Shown: positions 39,224 to 49,611, counted from the first letter of the stretch. The stretch: DNA of 64,000 nucleotides from Bacteroidota bacterium (GCA_947479755.1 CANKAM010000001.1:62001-126000); one strand, 5' to 3'. Program-made: numbers and translations. Notes: generated from the letters alone by a model not told the origin.

Positions 39224-40954
39224 ATGGGAAATTTTAAAACTTTTTTAAAAGCAGGGCACGCACCCACCCTTTTTGCGTCTTTCCTTTATTTTGATTTTTG
39301 TTTTGCTATTTGGGTTTTGAACGGAGCTATGGCTCCGTTCATCAGCGAAGAGTTCAATCTTACTCCTGGGCAAAAAGGGTTTATGGTTTCTATTCCTATT
39401 CTGGCAGGGGCATTAATGCGATTCCCTCTTGGAGTATTAGCTCAATACATTGGTAGGAAATATGCATCTCTGGTAGAGATGGGATTAATCCTGATAGCAT
39501 TGGTATACGGATATTTTATGGTTGATACCTATTCTGAAGTATTGAATATGGGCGTTCTGCTTGGCATTGCCGGGGCAAGTTTTGGGGTTGCGCTTTCTTT
39601 GGGCTCAGGATGGTATCCCCCAAAATACAAAGGACTGGCAATGGGAATTGCAGGAGCTGGAAACAGCGGCACTGTTCTGGCAATGCTGTTTGCCCCCCCG
39701 CTTGCCACTGAATTCGGATGGCAGGCAGTATATGGAATGGGTGCCATCTTTATGTTGATACCAATGCTGGTGATGATAATCTTTGCCAAAGAACCTCCCG
39801 ATGTACATAAGCAGAGTTTTCTGGAACATATCAAATGTCTGTTTGAAAAAGATGGGTGGGTTTTCAACCTAATTTATATCATCACTTTTGGAGGGTTTAT
39901 TGGATTATCCAGTTTCCTTCCCACTTATTTTCATGATCAGTTTGGAGTAACAAAAGTGGAAGCCGGGCAGCTCACTATGCTCGCAGCTCTCATGGGAAGT
40001 GCTGTTCGGGTGGTAGGCGGATGGATTTCTGACCGTTGGGGAGGAGTTAATTCTCTTAAACTGATGTTTGTAATTATTATCATCTGCATGTTTATTGCAT
40101 CTTTCCAACTCGATCTGGTAAGTACCACCATCCTATTCATGGTTACATTCGCAGCTTTGGGAGCAGGTAATGGGTCGCTGTTTCAGCTAGTGCCATTGCG
40201 CTGGCCCCTTACCACAGCAGTGGCTGGCAGTATGATTGGCGAGATTGGCGCATTGGGAGGCAGCATCATTCCCAATGCAATGGGTCAATCAAAACAACTG
40301 ACTGGCTCCTTCCAATATGGCTTCCTCATATTTTTAGGTGTCGCAGTTCTTGCTTTGGTTGTTCTTCAGGTAGCCCAGTACAAATGGACCAAAACCTGGG
40401 CAGAAAAAGGCGGCAGGGCTCGTATCCGCAAAGAAGAAATCGGACTTAAAATTCAAGAACACATTCCGGGATTACAAACTGTTTTGGCAAAGGCCGCAGT
40501 AAAAGGTGCAGAATTTTCTTACCAGACTATCATTTACCCAGTAGGGAATTCGGAACTGGCAGATAAAGCACGGGAACACGCTGCCTATCTGTCAAAAACC
40601 ACTGGTTCTAAAATAGTTTTACTATATGTAAATGAAAAATTCCATAGCACAGGTGTTTTAGCCACTGATTCTCCTGAATGGGCTAAGATACGGGAAGGAT
40701 GGATAAACGAAGGAAAACAAATTCTGATTGCCGAAGCCAAGAAGCTCAATGACCTGAATGTAACAAATATTGAAGCTGTGTTCGGTCAAGGTGATGTTGC
40801 CTCCGAGATTGTTGCTATTGCAAAAGAAAGAAGAGCTGAACTGATTTTGCTTGCAAGTCACTTAGCCTCACCATTAGGCAAATTATTGATGGGGAGCAGG
40901 ACTTTTGAGGTATTTAAAGAAGCACCGTGCCCGATATTAAGAATCGTAAGATAA
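39224..40954 (+). CDS. narK: NarK-type MFS nitrate/nitrite transporter fused to a C-terminal UspA domain
   Basis: 576 aa; MFS with NarK-type Gly-rich motif GIAGASFGVALSLGSGWYPPKYKGLAMGIAGAGNSGT; C-term YQTIIYPVGNSELADKAREHAAYLSKTTGSKIVLLYV...LMGSRTFEVFKEAPCPILRIVR. Confidence 0.88.
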   Translation: MGNFKTFLKAGHAPTLFASFLYFDFCFAIWVLNGAMAPFISEEFNLTPGQKGFMVSIPILAGALMRFPLGVLAQYIGRKYASLVEMGLILIALVYGYFMVDTYSEVLNMGVLLGIAGASFGVALSLGSGWYPPKYKGLAMGIAGAGNSGTVLAMLFAPPLATEFGWQAVYGMGAIFMLIPMLVMIIFAKEPPDVHKQSFLEHIKCLFEKDGWVFNLIYIITFGGFIGLSSFLPTYFHDQFGVTKVEAGQLTMLAALMGSAVRVVGGWISDRWGGVNSLKLMFVIIIICMFIASFQLDLVSTTILFMVTFAALGAGNGSLFQLVPLRWPLTTAVAGSMIGEIGALGGSIIPNAMGQSKQLTGSFQYGFLIFLGVAVLALVVLQVAQYKWTKTWAEKGGRARIRKEEIGLKIQEHIPGLQTVLAKAAVKGAEFSYQTIIYPVGNSELADKAREHAAYLSKTTGSKIVLLYVNEKFHSTGVLATDSPEWAKIREGWINEGKQILIAEAKKLNDLNVTNIEAVFGQGDVASEIVAIAKERRAELILLASHLASPLGKLLMGSRTFEVFKEAPCPILRIVR

Positions 40955-41003
40955 ATTCAATAATAATACAATCGCATTACAAACAACTAAAACCAAAATC
41001 ATT

Positions 41004-42347
41004 ATGGCAACATGGCTAACAAAATGGGAACCCGAAAACCCTGATTTTTGGGAAAGTACAGGTAAATCAATCGCCTGGAGAGTACTAACAATAACAACAA
41101 TTTCACTTATCCTCTCCTTCGCTACCTGGTTTATGATGAGCGCCATTGTTACCAAACTACCGGGCATAGGATTTAAGTTTACCAAAGACCAACTCTTCTG
41201 GTTAGCCGCCATACCTGGTCTGGCAGCGGGATTGCTCCGTTTAGTTCATACATTTTTATTGCCCATTTACGGTTCGCGCCATGTTATCAGCATAGCAACC
41301 TTTATTAAAATAATACCAGCCATAGGGCTTGGTCTTGCTGTAATGAACCCCACAACACCCTTCTGGGTATTTATGGTGTTAGCTTTTACCTGCGGTTTCG
41401 GAGGAGGCGACTTCTCATCCTACATGCCAAGCACAAGTATGTTTTTTCCTAAAAGATTGCAGGGAACTGCATTAGGTATTCAGGCGGGTATCGGAAATTT
41501 TGGTGTGAGCGTTGCACAATTTATGACACCTGCCATGTTGGGCGTTGCCACTTACGGTGCAGCCGAAGTTTTTACCAAAGTTGATCCTAAAACAAAAGAA
41601 GTATTGGGCACCTCAGAAATATATTTGCAAAGCGCAGCTTTCTGGTATGTTCCTTTATTGGTAATACTTGCAATAGCTTCCTGGTTCCTGATAAAAAGCA
41701 TACCGGTGAAAGCATCTTTTAAAGAACAGTTGGATATATTTAAAGATAAACACACCTGGTTTTGCACTATAACCTATGTAATGACTTTTGGAGGATTTTC
41801 AGGGCTTGCAGCCATATTTCCCTTAATGATAAAAACTATTTACGGAGATTTTGCCGGAGCCCCCGATCCATTGAAATATGCGTTCTTAGGTCCCCTGATT
41901 GGAGCAGGCAGCCGCGTATTATTTGGCTTTATAGCCGATAAAGTAGGAGGTGCAGTTTTAACAACCCTCACAGGAATAGGCTTAATCATAGGTTGCGTAG
42001 CAATGGTTCAATTAGGGTTATTAACACCCACATCCGTTGAACAGTTTCCTATGTTTCTTTACCTGATGCTGTTCCTGTTTTTTATTACAGGAATGGGCAA
42101 TGCCGCCACCTTCCGTCAATACCCTATTATATTTGGAAAAAATCCTCGCCAGGCAGCAGGTGTAATAGGTTTTACAGCAGCCATTGCAGCTTTTGGTCCT
42201 TTCATTTTCGCAAAATCAGTAAGCGCGGTAATGAACAGCACGGGTAATGCAAACGGTTTCTTTTATGCCATAGCAGTTTTCTTTGCTTTTGCCACAGCAA
42301 TCAACTGGTGGTATTATAACCGCAAAGACTGCGAAAGACCAAGTTGA
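41004..42347 (+). CDS. narK: NarK-type nitrate/nitrite antiporter (second copy)
   Basis: 447 aa; AFTCGFGGGDFSSYMPSTSMFFPKRLQGTALGIQAGIGNFGVSVAQF. Confidence 0.9.
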   Translation: MATWLTKWEPENPDFWESTGKSIAWRVLTITTISLILSFATWFMMSAIVTKLPGIGFKFTKDQLFWLAAIPGLAAGLLRLVHTFLLPIYGSRHVISIATFIKIIPAIGLGLAVMNPTTPFWVFMVLAFTCGFGGGDFSSYMPSTSMFFPKRLQGTALGIQAGIGNFGVSVAQFMTPAMLGVATYGAAEVFTKVDPKTKEVLGTSEIYLQSAAFWYVPLLVILAIASWFLIKSIPVKASFKEQLDIFKDKHTWFCTITYVMTFGGFSGLAAIFPLMIKTIYGDFAGAPDPLKYAFLGPLIGAGSRVLFGFIADKVGGAVLTTLTGIGLIIGCVAMVQLGLLTPTSVEQFPMFLYLMLFLFFITGMGNAATFRQYPIIFGKNPRQAAGVIGFTAAIAAFGPFIFAKSVSAVMNSTGNANGFFYAIAVFFAFATAINWWYYNRKDCERPS

Positions 42348-42524
42348 ATAATGAACCTGAATGGACTGAATGTGGACTTAAGTAAAGAAATACTTCTCCA
42401 TAAACACGCTTAACAGAACCTAAATGTTTGATTTATCTACCTCTTCCGCATCTGTAAAGCCCCAAAAAGACCATTTGGCTCATCTGTGCGCGTCAGGAAA
42501 CAGGAAATCGAGCTATTTTATATC

Positions 42525-42800
42525 GTGGTGGCTGAGGTATTGTATCCAATGGAGCTATCCTGTTCAATGTGGCGCGTGGCATCAAACGAAATGGAGCTAT
42601 CCTGTTCAATGTGGAGCGTGGCATCAAACAAAATGGAGCTATCCGGTTCAATGTGGCGCGCGGCATCAAGCAAAATGGAGCTATCCCGTTCAATGTGGCG
42701 CGTGGCATCAAACAAAATGGAGCTATCCGGTTCAATACCTCAGCCACCACTATAGTAAATGGAGCTATTGGGTTCAATGTGCCGTCTACCACCCATTAAA
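42525..42800. repeat. 42-bp tandem array (about 6 units) with an 18-bp perfect inverted repeat
   Basis: Units start 42549, 42591, 42633, 42675, 42717, 42759 (ATGGAGCTATCCTGTTCAATGTGGCGCGTGGCATCAAACAAA); gtggtggctgaggtattg 42525-42542 vs caatacctcagccaccac 42733-42750. Confidence 0.9.
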
Positions 42801-42874
42801 CAGTAACTAAAAGCCCGGTTTGTCGGTCAAAAACGGGATTAAACAGTAAGCAAAAAAACAAAAACAAAAAACAA

Positions 42875-44281
42875 ATGAAAAACAACACTCCCCCCCTCAT
42901 CCGCAGTATCACCCTTACCCTGTTCAGTGCTGTCGCCCTGTCATTGCTATGTATAATGTCTGCTAAGGCTCAAACCCCGGCAGCAACAACACCAACCGAA
43001 GCCAGCGGAACCATCAACATCCAATACATGGCACGGTCAGAATACCGCCACGGCTTTCAGGCATTGGCAGATACCAACCAAAAGGCGGGAATATTTACCT
43101 CGCAACGAGCACGACTGGGGTATCAATACAACGCAAAAAAATTTCGTTTAGCAGCAACCGTGCAAGATGTAAGAGTATGGGGTTCTACCAACAACCTGAG
43201 TGTTGACAGCACCGGAAAACTTTCATTGTTTGAAGGCTGGGGTGAATTATTATTCACCAATAAACTCAGCCTCAAAGTTGGAAGACAACAACTTTCTTAT
43301 GATGACGACAGAATTTTAGGTTCATTAGATTGGGCAATGCAAGGAAGAAGACATGACCTTGCGCTGCTCAAATATGTCAATGACAGCGTGCTTACTGTAC
43401 ATGCAGGATTTGCCTACAATCAGGACAAAGAACAAAGCAAATCAAACATCTATAACCAGAAAGCAAATTACAAATCCATGCAATTTATCTGGCTATTCCG
43501 CCAGTTTAAGAAAGCAAATATCAGTGCATTATTTTTAAATAACGGACTGCAATACACCGAAACCGATACAGCCGGAAAAGTAACCTACGGAGCACAGTAT
43601 TTCAGCCAAACAGCTGGAGTGCGTACCTCACTTAACTTTGGAAAAATATCATCTATCATTTATGTTTATTATCAATTGGGTAAAAATGCAGCCGTACTAA
43701 AAGCTGATAAACGCCCCAAAGATTTAAGTGCTTATGATATTTCTGCTGAAATAACATACAAACCGATTACACAATTAGGTGTTACATTAGGTGCTGAACT
43801 ATTATCAGGAACCAGTCAGGATGCCAGCACCTCACTAACAAAAAGCACATCGTTCTCCCCATTGTATGGAACCAATCACCGCTTCAACGGATACATGGAT
43901 TACTTCTATGTGCTCAACCATGCCAACAGCGTAGGCTTAAATGATATCTACTTAAAAGTAAATACCAACTTCAAAAAAATTACCGCCTCTCTGAATGGAC
44001 ATTATTTCATGGCAAATGCCGATATTAAAGATGTTGCAGCCACAACAAACACAGGTTCTTTTGTTGCCATGCCAAGCTACTTGGGCATTGAACTTGACTT
44101 AACGTTAACCTATAATTTTACGGAAGGAGTTGGAATACAAGGCGGGTACTCGCAAATGTTCGGAACCGAATCACTAAAAGCAATAAGAGGCGGACAGGTA
44201 AATGCAACCAGCAACTGGGCATACCTCATGGTGCTTATCCGTCCCAACATAAAATGGCCAAAAACAGGATTGAAATTATAG
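42875..44281 (+). CDS. Outer-membrane beta-barrel porin (alginate-export-like)
   Basis: 468 aa; signal peptide ending AKA; AGIFTSQRARLGYQYNAKKFRLAATVQDVRVWG...LFEGWGELLFTNKLSLKVGRQQLSYDDDRILGSLDWAMQGRRHD. Confidence 0.75.
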   Translation: MKNNTPPLIRSITLTLFSAVALSLLCIMSAKAQTPAATTPTEASGTINIQYMARSEYRHGFQALADTNQKAGIFTSQRARLGYQYNAKKFRLAATVQDVRVWGSTNNLSVDSTGKLSLFEGWGELLFTNKLSLKVGRQQLSYDDDRILGSLDWAMQGRRHDLALLKYVNDSVLTVHAGFAYNQDKEQSKSNIYNQKANYKSMQFIWLFRQFKKANISALFLNNGLQYTETDTAGKVTYGAQYFSQTAGVRTSLNFGKISSIIYVYYQLGKNAAVLKADKRPKDLSAYDISAEITYKPITQLGVTLGAELLSGTSQDASTSLTKSTSFSPLYGTNHRFNGYMDYFYVLNHANSVGLNDIYLKVNTNFKKITASLNGHYFMANADIKDVAATTNTGSFVAMPSYLGIELDLTLTYNFTEGVGIQGGYSQMFGTESLKAIRGGQVNATSNWAYLMVLIRPNIKWPKTGLKL

Positions 44282-44291
44282 TTATTTAGAA

Positions 44292-44327
44292 TTAGTCTCA
44301 ATACCATATTCATGGTATTGAGACTAA
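44292..44327 (+). terminator. Perfect 15-bp hairpin after the porin gene
   Basis: ttagtctcaatacca-tattca-tggtattgagactaa; no T-run. Confidence 0.55.
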
Positions 44328-44381
44328 GAAAGTCTGCTCTCATCTTTGCGACAGTATATAAAATTGAAAAATAATGACAAG

Positions 44382-46832
44382 ATGAAAAGCAGATTTTTTC
44401 TAATACTATGTTTACTGACACCATTTCTTCTAAAAGCACAAAACGCATTAGTTGAAGGAGTGATAACTCAAAAGGGAACAGAAGTTACCCTTCCCGGGGT
44501 TTCGGTTTACCTTGAAAACACTAAGATAGGAGCAGCTACCAACGGTAAAGGGAACTATTTTATAAAGGAAGTTCCTCCGGGTCAATATACTCTTGTAGTT
44601 TCATGTATCGGCTATAACACAGAGAAGATAGCCATTGCAGTAAATGCAAAAGAAACTACAAAACAAGATATTAGTTTAACCGAAAATGTATTGGACTTGC
44701 CCGAAATGGTTGTTCAAAGTGTTACAATGACAGGTGGTTTGGCAGGTCTTAAAGAAATTCCCGGATCTGCATTTTATATCTCTCCAAAAGAAATAGCAAA
44801 GTTTAGTTATACCGATATAAACAGAATGCTTCGTTCTGTTCCCGGCATAAATCTGCAGGAAGAAGATGGCTTTGGACTTCGTCCCAACATAGGATTAAGA
44901 GGAACAGGTGTTGAACGTAGTTCAAAAATCACCATTATGGAGGATGGCGTGCTCATGGCTCCCGCACCATATGCGTCACCGGCTGCTTATTATTTCCCCA
45001 CAATAGGCAGAATGCAGGCAGTGGAAATTCTTAAAGGCAGTAGCCAGATAAAATACGGACCGTTTACTACAGGTGGAGCTATCAATCTTATCTCCACTCA
45101 AATTCCTGCAAATTTTTCAGGAAAAATTCACCTGATCGGAGGAAGCTTTGGAGGAAGAAATCTTCACGCAAACATTGGAAACTCACATAAAAATTTTGGA
45201 TACATGGTTGAAACATTTATGTATGGATCTGATGGTTTTAAAAAATTAGACGGAGGTGGAGATACAGGTTTTGATAAGAAAGATTACCTCATAAAATTTC
45301 GGGTTAATACCAATCCGGATGCAAAAATCTACCAGTCGCTGAATTTTAAAGTAGGACAAACGGTTGAAGAATCAAATGAAACCTATCTTGGTTTAACTGA
45401 AGATGACTACAGTGTTAATCCATTGCGGAGGTATTCGGCATCACAGAAAGATGTTATCAATACAAAACAAACACAGTTGTCTGTAACGCATTTAATACAT
45501 CCTGCAAAATTTCTGGATATTACCACAACAGCTTACCGCACAGATTTTCACCGCAACTGGTATAAATTAGATGCAGTAAAAGATACTGCCGGTACAAAAT
45601 TTTCAATTGCTGATGTTTTGGAAAATCCTCAAGAGAATAGTTATGCCTACAGCATTATTACCGGAACATCAAGTATTAATGATGATGCACTCTATGTAAA
45701 AGCAAATACCCGTACGTATTATTCTCAAGGAATTCAGACTATACTTGGATTTAATTTTAAAACAGCAGCCATAACCCACAAAATTGATGCGGGCTTTCGT
45801 TACCATTATGATGAAATGGACCGTTTTCAGCATCAGGATGAATACCGGATAGAAAACAGTGTTATGCAGCTTACAAAATCAGGAATTGCCGGAACAGAAA
45901 GCAATCAAATTGTTTCTGCAACTGCTATGGCTGCCTATGTTCAATACAAACTTAACTGGAATAAATTGAGTGTAGTTCCCGGAATAAGATTTGAAAATGT
46001 GCAACTGGGTAAAAAAGATTACGGGAAAACAGATCCGGAACGTACAAGTGCATCATTAATAGCAACTAAAAATACCGTTTCCTCATTTATTCCTGGAATT
46101 GGTATTGATTATAAATTCAGCAAGAATTTAAGTGCTTTTGTAGGAGTTCATAAAGGTTTTGCTCCTCCCGGACCAACAGAAGATGCAAAGCCCGAAGAAA
46201 GCTATAATTATGAATTGGGGTTAAGATATGCTTATAAGGGTTTATCAGGTCAGTTAGTTGGATTCTACAACAACTACAAAAATCTTCTTGGAAGCGATCT
46301 TGCTGCATCGGGAGGAAGTGGAACAGGCGAACTTTTCAACGGTGGTAGAGCAGAATCAAAGGGTGTTGAATTTCAGGCTACCTATGACTTTCTTTCGTCT
46401 GCAAAAACAGCTTTCAGTCTTCCTTTAACAATAGTGTATTCCTATACCGATGCAATCTTTAAATCAAGTTTTAAAAGCGATTTTGAAGATTGGGGCACCG
46501 TAAATGATGGAGATCACTTGCCTTATCTTGCAAATAACCAGTTTAATTTTATTCTTGCGCTTGAACATAAATTGTTTAGCATCAATGTGAGTGGAAAATA
46601 TACTGATGTAATGCGAACCAAAGCAGGACAGGGGAATATTCCAGAACACGAAAAAACAGATGCTTTTTTTACACTTGATGCAAGCGCAAATTATGCGGTT
46701 CACAAAAATATCTCGCTTTTTGGAAATGTTACAAATATTACAAACGAAGTATATATTGTTGCCCGCAGGCCATCAGGCCTGCGACCAGGAATGCCAAGAG
46801 CATTTAATCTAGGCGTAAAAGCAAATTTTTAG
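44382..46832 (+). CDS. TonB-dependent outer-membrane receptor with carboxypeptidase-like N-domain
   Basis: VEGVITQKGTEVTLPGVSVYLENTKIGAATNGKGNYFIKEVPPGQYTLVVSCIGY; plug GINLQEEDGFGLRPNIGLRGTGVERSSKITIMEDGVLMAPAPYA. Track start 44346; Met 44382 has a signal peptide. Confidence 0.9.
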   Translation: MKSRFFLILCLLTPFLLKAQNALVEGVITQKGTEVTLPGVSVYLENTKIGAATNGKGNYFIKEVPPGQYTLVVSCIGYNTEKIAIAVNAKETTKQDISLTENVLDLPEMVVQSVTMTGGLAGLKEIPGSAFYISPKEIAKFSYTDINRMLRSVPGINLQEEDGFGLRPNIGLRGTGVERSSKITIMEDGVLMAPAPYASPAAYYFPTIGRMQAVEILKGSSQIKYGPFTTGGAINLISTQIPANFSGKIHLIGGSFGGRNLHANIGNSHKNFGYMVETFMYGSDGFKKLDGGGDTGFDKKDYLIKFRVNTNPDAKIYQSLNFKVGQTVEESNETYLGLTEDDYSVNPLRRYSASQKDVINTKQTQLSVTHLIHPAKFLDITTTAYRTDFHRNWYKLDAVKDTAGTKFSIADVLENPQENSYAYSIITGTSSINDDALYVKANTRTYYSQGIQTILGFNFKTAAITHKIDAGFRYHYDEMDRFQHQDEYRIENSVMQLTKSGIAGTESNQIVSATAMAAYVQYKLNWNKLSVVPGIRFENVQLGKKDYGKTDPERTSASLIATKNTVSSFIPGIGIDYKFSKNLSAFVGVHKGFAPPGPTEDAKPEESYNYELGLRYAYKGLSGQLVGFYNNYKNLLGSDLAASGGSGTGELFNGGRAESKGVEFQATYDFLSSAKTAFSLPLTIVYSYTDAIFKSSFKSDFEDWGTVNDGDHLPYLANNQFNFILALEHKLFSINVSGKYTDVMRTKAGQGNIPEHEKTDAFFTLDASANYAVHKNISLFGNVTNITNEVYIVARRPSGLRPGMPRAFNLGVKANF

Positions 46833-46894
46833 AGAAATCTACTGCATAAAATTTCGATTTAAGTTGCTTTATTAAGCACTTATCTTCTCATTCT

Positions 46895-46938
46895 ATGATG
46901 CAAATCATTTTCCAATAGCTAAATCATGCCGTTATTTG
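46895..46938 (+). promoter_or_regulatory. Fnr-like box plus -7-like element (hemerythrin-moaA-Crp/Fnr operon)
   Basis: ATGATGCAAATCAT 46895-46908; GTTATTTG 46931-46938; 36.5 nt. Confidence 0.65.
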
Positions 46939-46957
46939 CAAATAAACATAACGGTAT

Positions 46958-47674
46958 ATGAAAATAATAGATACAGCAACCGGCAAGCGAATTCTGCAAC
47001 CCGGTGAAAAACTAAAATCTGCAGAAGTAAAAAATGAACTACTGAAACGTGATGTTGAAAAAGGATTGGAAGAAACCGAACACTCGCCCATGGATCCGCC
47101 AAAAGCCTATGACCAGCCAGGAAAGCTGAAAGTCTCATTTGATGAAATGGAAAAACCATTAAAAGAATTTGTTGAAGAACACAAAGAAGTTATTGAACAG
47201 GTTGACCTGTTTGAAAAAGCATTGGTTCAGTTTAAATTAAGCGGATATAAAGTTGACCATAAAATAAACGAATTATTCGGAAATTTTTTCAAATACTTTG
47301 ACAATCACATTCTCCCACACAACGAAAAAGAAGAAAAAACTTTATTCCCTGTTTTAAATAAAAAACTACTAGCAGCAGGTGAACATAGCGTTGGCCAAGT
47401 GCCCGTTACAGCTATTGATGTAATGGAAGACGACCATGTTAAATTTATTCAGCTCGGTGCATTAACATTCAATTTCTTTGGAATAGCAACCCGTATTCAA
47501 GATACTGCATCAAGAATTTTTATTCTTGATACTGCCTATGAAAATGCAAGGGAATTAATAGAACTACTGAAGTTGCACATCTACCGTGAAGATTACACAT
47601 TGTTTCCTTTAGCGCAAAAATATCTGAGCAAAGAAGAATTTGAGCAATTAGAGAAAGAAATGAATTTACTCTAA
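46958..47674 (+). CDS. Hemerythrin HHE-domain protein
   Basis: 238 aa; EEHKEVIEQ, FDNHILPHNEKEEKTLFP, MEDDHVKF, LKLHIYREDYTLFPLA. Confidence 0.85.
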   Translation: MKIIDTATGKRILQPGEKLKSAEVKNELLKRDVEKGLEETEHSPMDPPKAYDQPGKLKVSFDEMEKPLKEFVEEHKEVIEQVDLFEKALVQFKLSGYKVDHKINELFGNFFKYFDNHILPHNEKEEKTLFPVLNKKLLAAGEHSVGQVPVTAIDVMEDDHVKFIQLGALTFNFFGIATRIQDTASRIFILDTAYENARELIELLKLHIYREDYTLFPLAQKYLSKEEFEQLEKEMNLL

Positions 47675-48678
47675 TGGAAACAGCCGGGAAACAAATTATT
47701 GACCAATTCGGCAGAGTTCACGATTATCTGCGTATTTCACTTACCGAGCGGTGTAACCTGCGCTGTTTCTATTGCATGCCCGAGGAAGGAATTGCTCTGA
47801 GACCTCGCTCAGTATTCATGAATAAAAAAGAAATTGTTGAGGTTGCTAAAACTTTTGTTTCTCTAGGTGTAAATAAAATCAGGCTAACAGGGGGCGAACC
47901 ATTAGTGAGAAGTGATGTAAGAGAAATTATTCAAGCGTTATCTCAATTGCCTGTTGATCTCGCAATAACAACAAATGGAGTGTTGGTAGATAATTTTATT
48001 GATACTTTTAAGTCAGTCGGTTTAAAATCCATCAATGTTAGTTTAGATTCACTGCAAAAAGAAAAATCAAACAGAATTACTCGCAGAGAATACTTTGACA
48101 AAATTATGTCAAACATCAACCTGCTTATTAAGAATAATTTTCACGTTAAATTGAATGCAGTAATTATAAGAGATGTTAATGATGATGAACTGATTGACTT
48201 CATTGAATTTACTAAATACAACAATGTTCATTTTCGCTTCATTGAATTTATGCCCTTTGATGGAAATAAATGGGATTGGCAAAAAGGAGTATCGTTCAAG
48301 GAAATAATGAATACGATAGATTTAAAGTATAGCAATTCGGTGTTGCGCCTTGCAGACAGGAAGAACGATACAGCAAAAAATTTCATGATAAAAGATTATT
48401 TCGGGACATTTGCTGTTATCAGTTCAGTATCAAATCCTTTTTGCGATACATGCAACAGAATACGATTAACAGCAGATGGAAAAATAAAAAATTGTTTGTT
48501 TTCTAATTCCGAAACGGACATTCTTTCAGCACTCAGAAAAGGGAAAGATATACAACACCTAATTCTTGAAACAATAAATAATAAAAAATCTTTCAGAGGA
48601 GGAATGAATACTTTTGAGCAATTATCTGATTCTGCGCAACGCAATAAAAATAGAACGATGGTTGCTATCGGGGGATAA
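47674..48678 (+). CDS. moaA: GTP 3',8-cyclase
   Basis: ISLTERCNLRCFYCMPEEGI, RLTGGEPLVR, second Fe-S motif NPFCDTCNRIRLTADGKIKNCLF. Confidence 0.95.
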   Translation: METAGKQIIDQFGRVHDYLRISLTERCNLRCFYCMPEEGIALRPRSVFMNKKEIVEVAKTFVSLGVNKIRLTGGEPLVRSDVREIIQALSQLPVDLAITTNGVLVDNFIDTFKSVGLKSINVSLDSLQKEKSNRITRREYFDKIMSNINLLIKNNFHVKLNAVIIRDVNDDELIDFIEFTKYNNVHFRFIEFMPFDGNKWDWQKGVSFKEIMNTIDLKYSNSVLRLADRKNDTAKNFMIKDYFGTFAVISSVSNPFCDTCNRIRLTADGKIKNCLFSNSETDILSALRKGKDIQHLILETINNKKSFRGGMNTFEQLSDSAQRNKNRTMVAIGG

Positions 48679-48697
48679 ATAAAAATAATTGTTACTC

Positions 48698-49399
48698 ATG
48701 AAATCTAAAACCAAACAAAAAAACGTTATTGCTAAAAGTGAAAATATTCTTTATAAACATTGCTCAAAAGAATGGCATCTGATTATTGATAATACTATTC
48801 AATTATTCAATTTTAAGAAGAACGAAACCATATTTTCTGAAGGAGCTCCAGTAAGAGGAATTTACATAATTAATAGTGGAAAAGTAAAAGTTTTTTCAAA
48901 ATTCAGGAAAGATAAAATACGAATATTGCGCTTAGCCGGAGATGGTAAAATTCTTGGGCATCGCGGCTTCTCAACAACTAATTACCCTGTTTCTGCTGTT
49001 GCACTTATTCCTACTACAGTTTCATTTATTTCAAATGAAATTTTTATTACTTTGGTAAAGGCTAATCCTGAATTCAGCATTTATTTAATCAACTTTTTTG
49101 CAGAACAACTCAGACAATCTGAAGATCGAATGAAAAGTTTGATGCTTTCTGATGTAAAACACAAGATAGCTGAAATACTCTTCATCCTTATTGATTCTTT
49201 TGGTTTTGATGCCAAAGAACCTAATATGTTAAGCTATTGCCTATCGCGAAAAGATTTTGCAGCCATGGCAGGAATAACTTATGAGACAACTGTAAGAACA
49301 CTTGCATATTTTCAAAGAAGAAAGCTAATTAAGATTGAAGGTAAATCAATAAGGATTATCAATACTGTAGGGCTAAAAAAATATACCATTCCATATTAA
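48698..49399 (+). CDS. Crp/Fnr-family transcriptional regulator (NO/DNR-like rather than Fe-S Fnr)
   Basis: cNMP-fold ETIFSEGAPVRGIYIINSGKVKVF; HTH SRKDFAAMAGITYETTVRTLAYFQRRKLI; no N-terminal Fnr cysteine cluster (one Cys only). Confidence 0.88.
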   Translation: MKSKTKQKNVIAKSENILYKHCSKEWHLIIDNTIQLFNFKKNETIFSEGAPVRGIYIINSGKVKVFSKFRKDKIRILRLAGDGKILGHRGFSTTNYPVSAVALIPTTVSFISNEIFITLVKANPEFSIYLINFFAEQLRQSEDRMKSLMLSDVKHKIAEILFILIDSFGFDAKEPNMLSYCLSRKDFAAMAGITYETTVRTLAYFQRRKLIKIEGKSIRIINTVGLKKYTIPY

Positions 49400-49428
49400 G
49401 TAGCCCACTATTATGTTTGCAGATAGTA

Positions 49429-49611
49429 TTATCCACTAGTAATCACTATCCCAAGTAAAATAAATCCGCAGACAAATGAAAGGGCAATTAGAATAAATCC
49501 AATCCGCATCCCTGATTTTTTATCAAAGATGTCACTCTGAATGTAGAGTGATATGAGTGTTGCAATAACCAACCACAAAATTCCTATTAAAACCAAATTC
49601 ATTTTACTCAA
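49429..49611 (-). CDS. Small two-TM membrane protein
   Basis: 60 aa; two hydrophobic segments. Confidence 0.45.
   Translation of the reverse strand: MSKMNLVLIGILWLVIATLISLYIQSDIFDKKSGMRIGFILIALSFVCGFILLGIVITSG

Noticed and set aside
42549-42800. CRISPR array
   Set aside because: Units are contiguous with no unique spacers, and there are no cas genes nearby; same for 61273-61456.
42424-42810. Overlapping ORFs of 65-128 aa on both strands over the 42-bp array
   Set aside because: A stop-free repeat of 42 bp (divisible by 3) opens several frames at once; no RBS or homologue-like composition, so treated as repeat artefacts.
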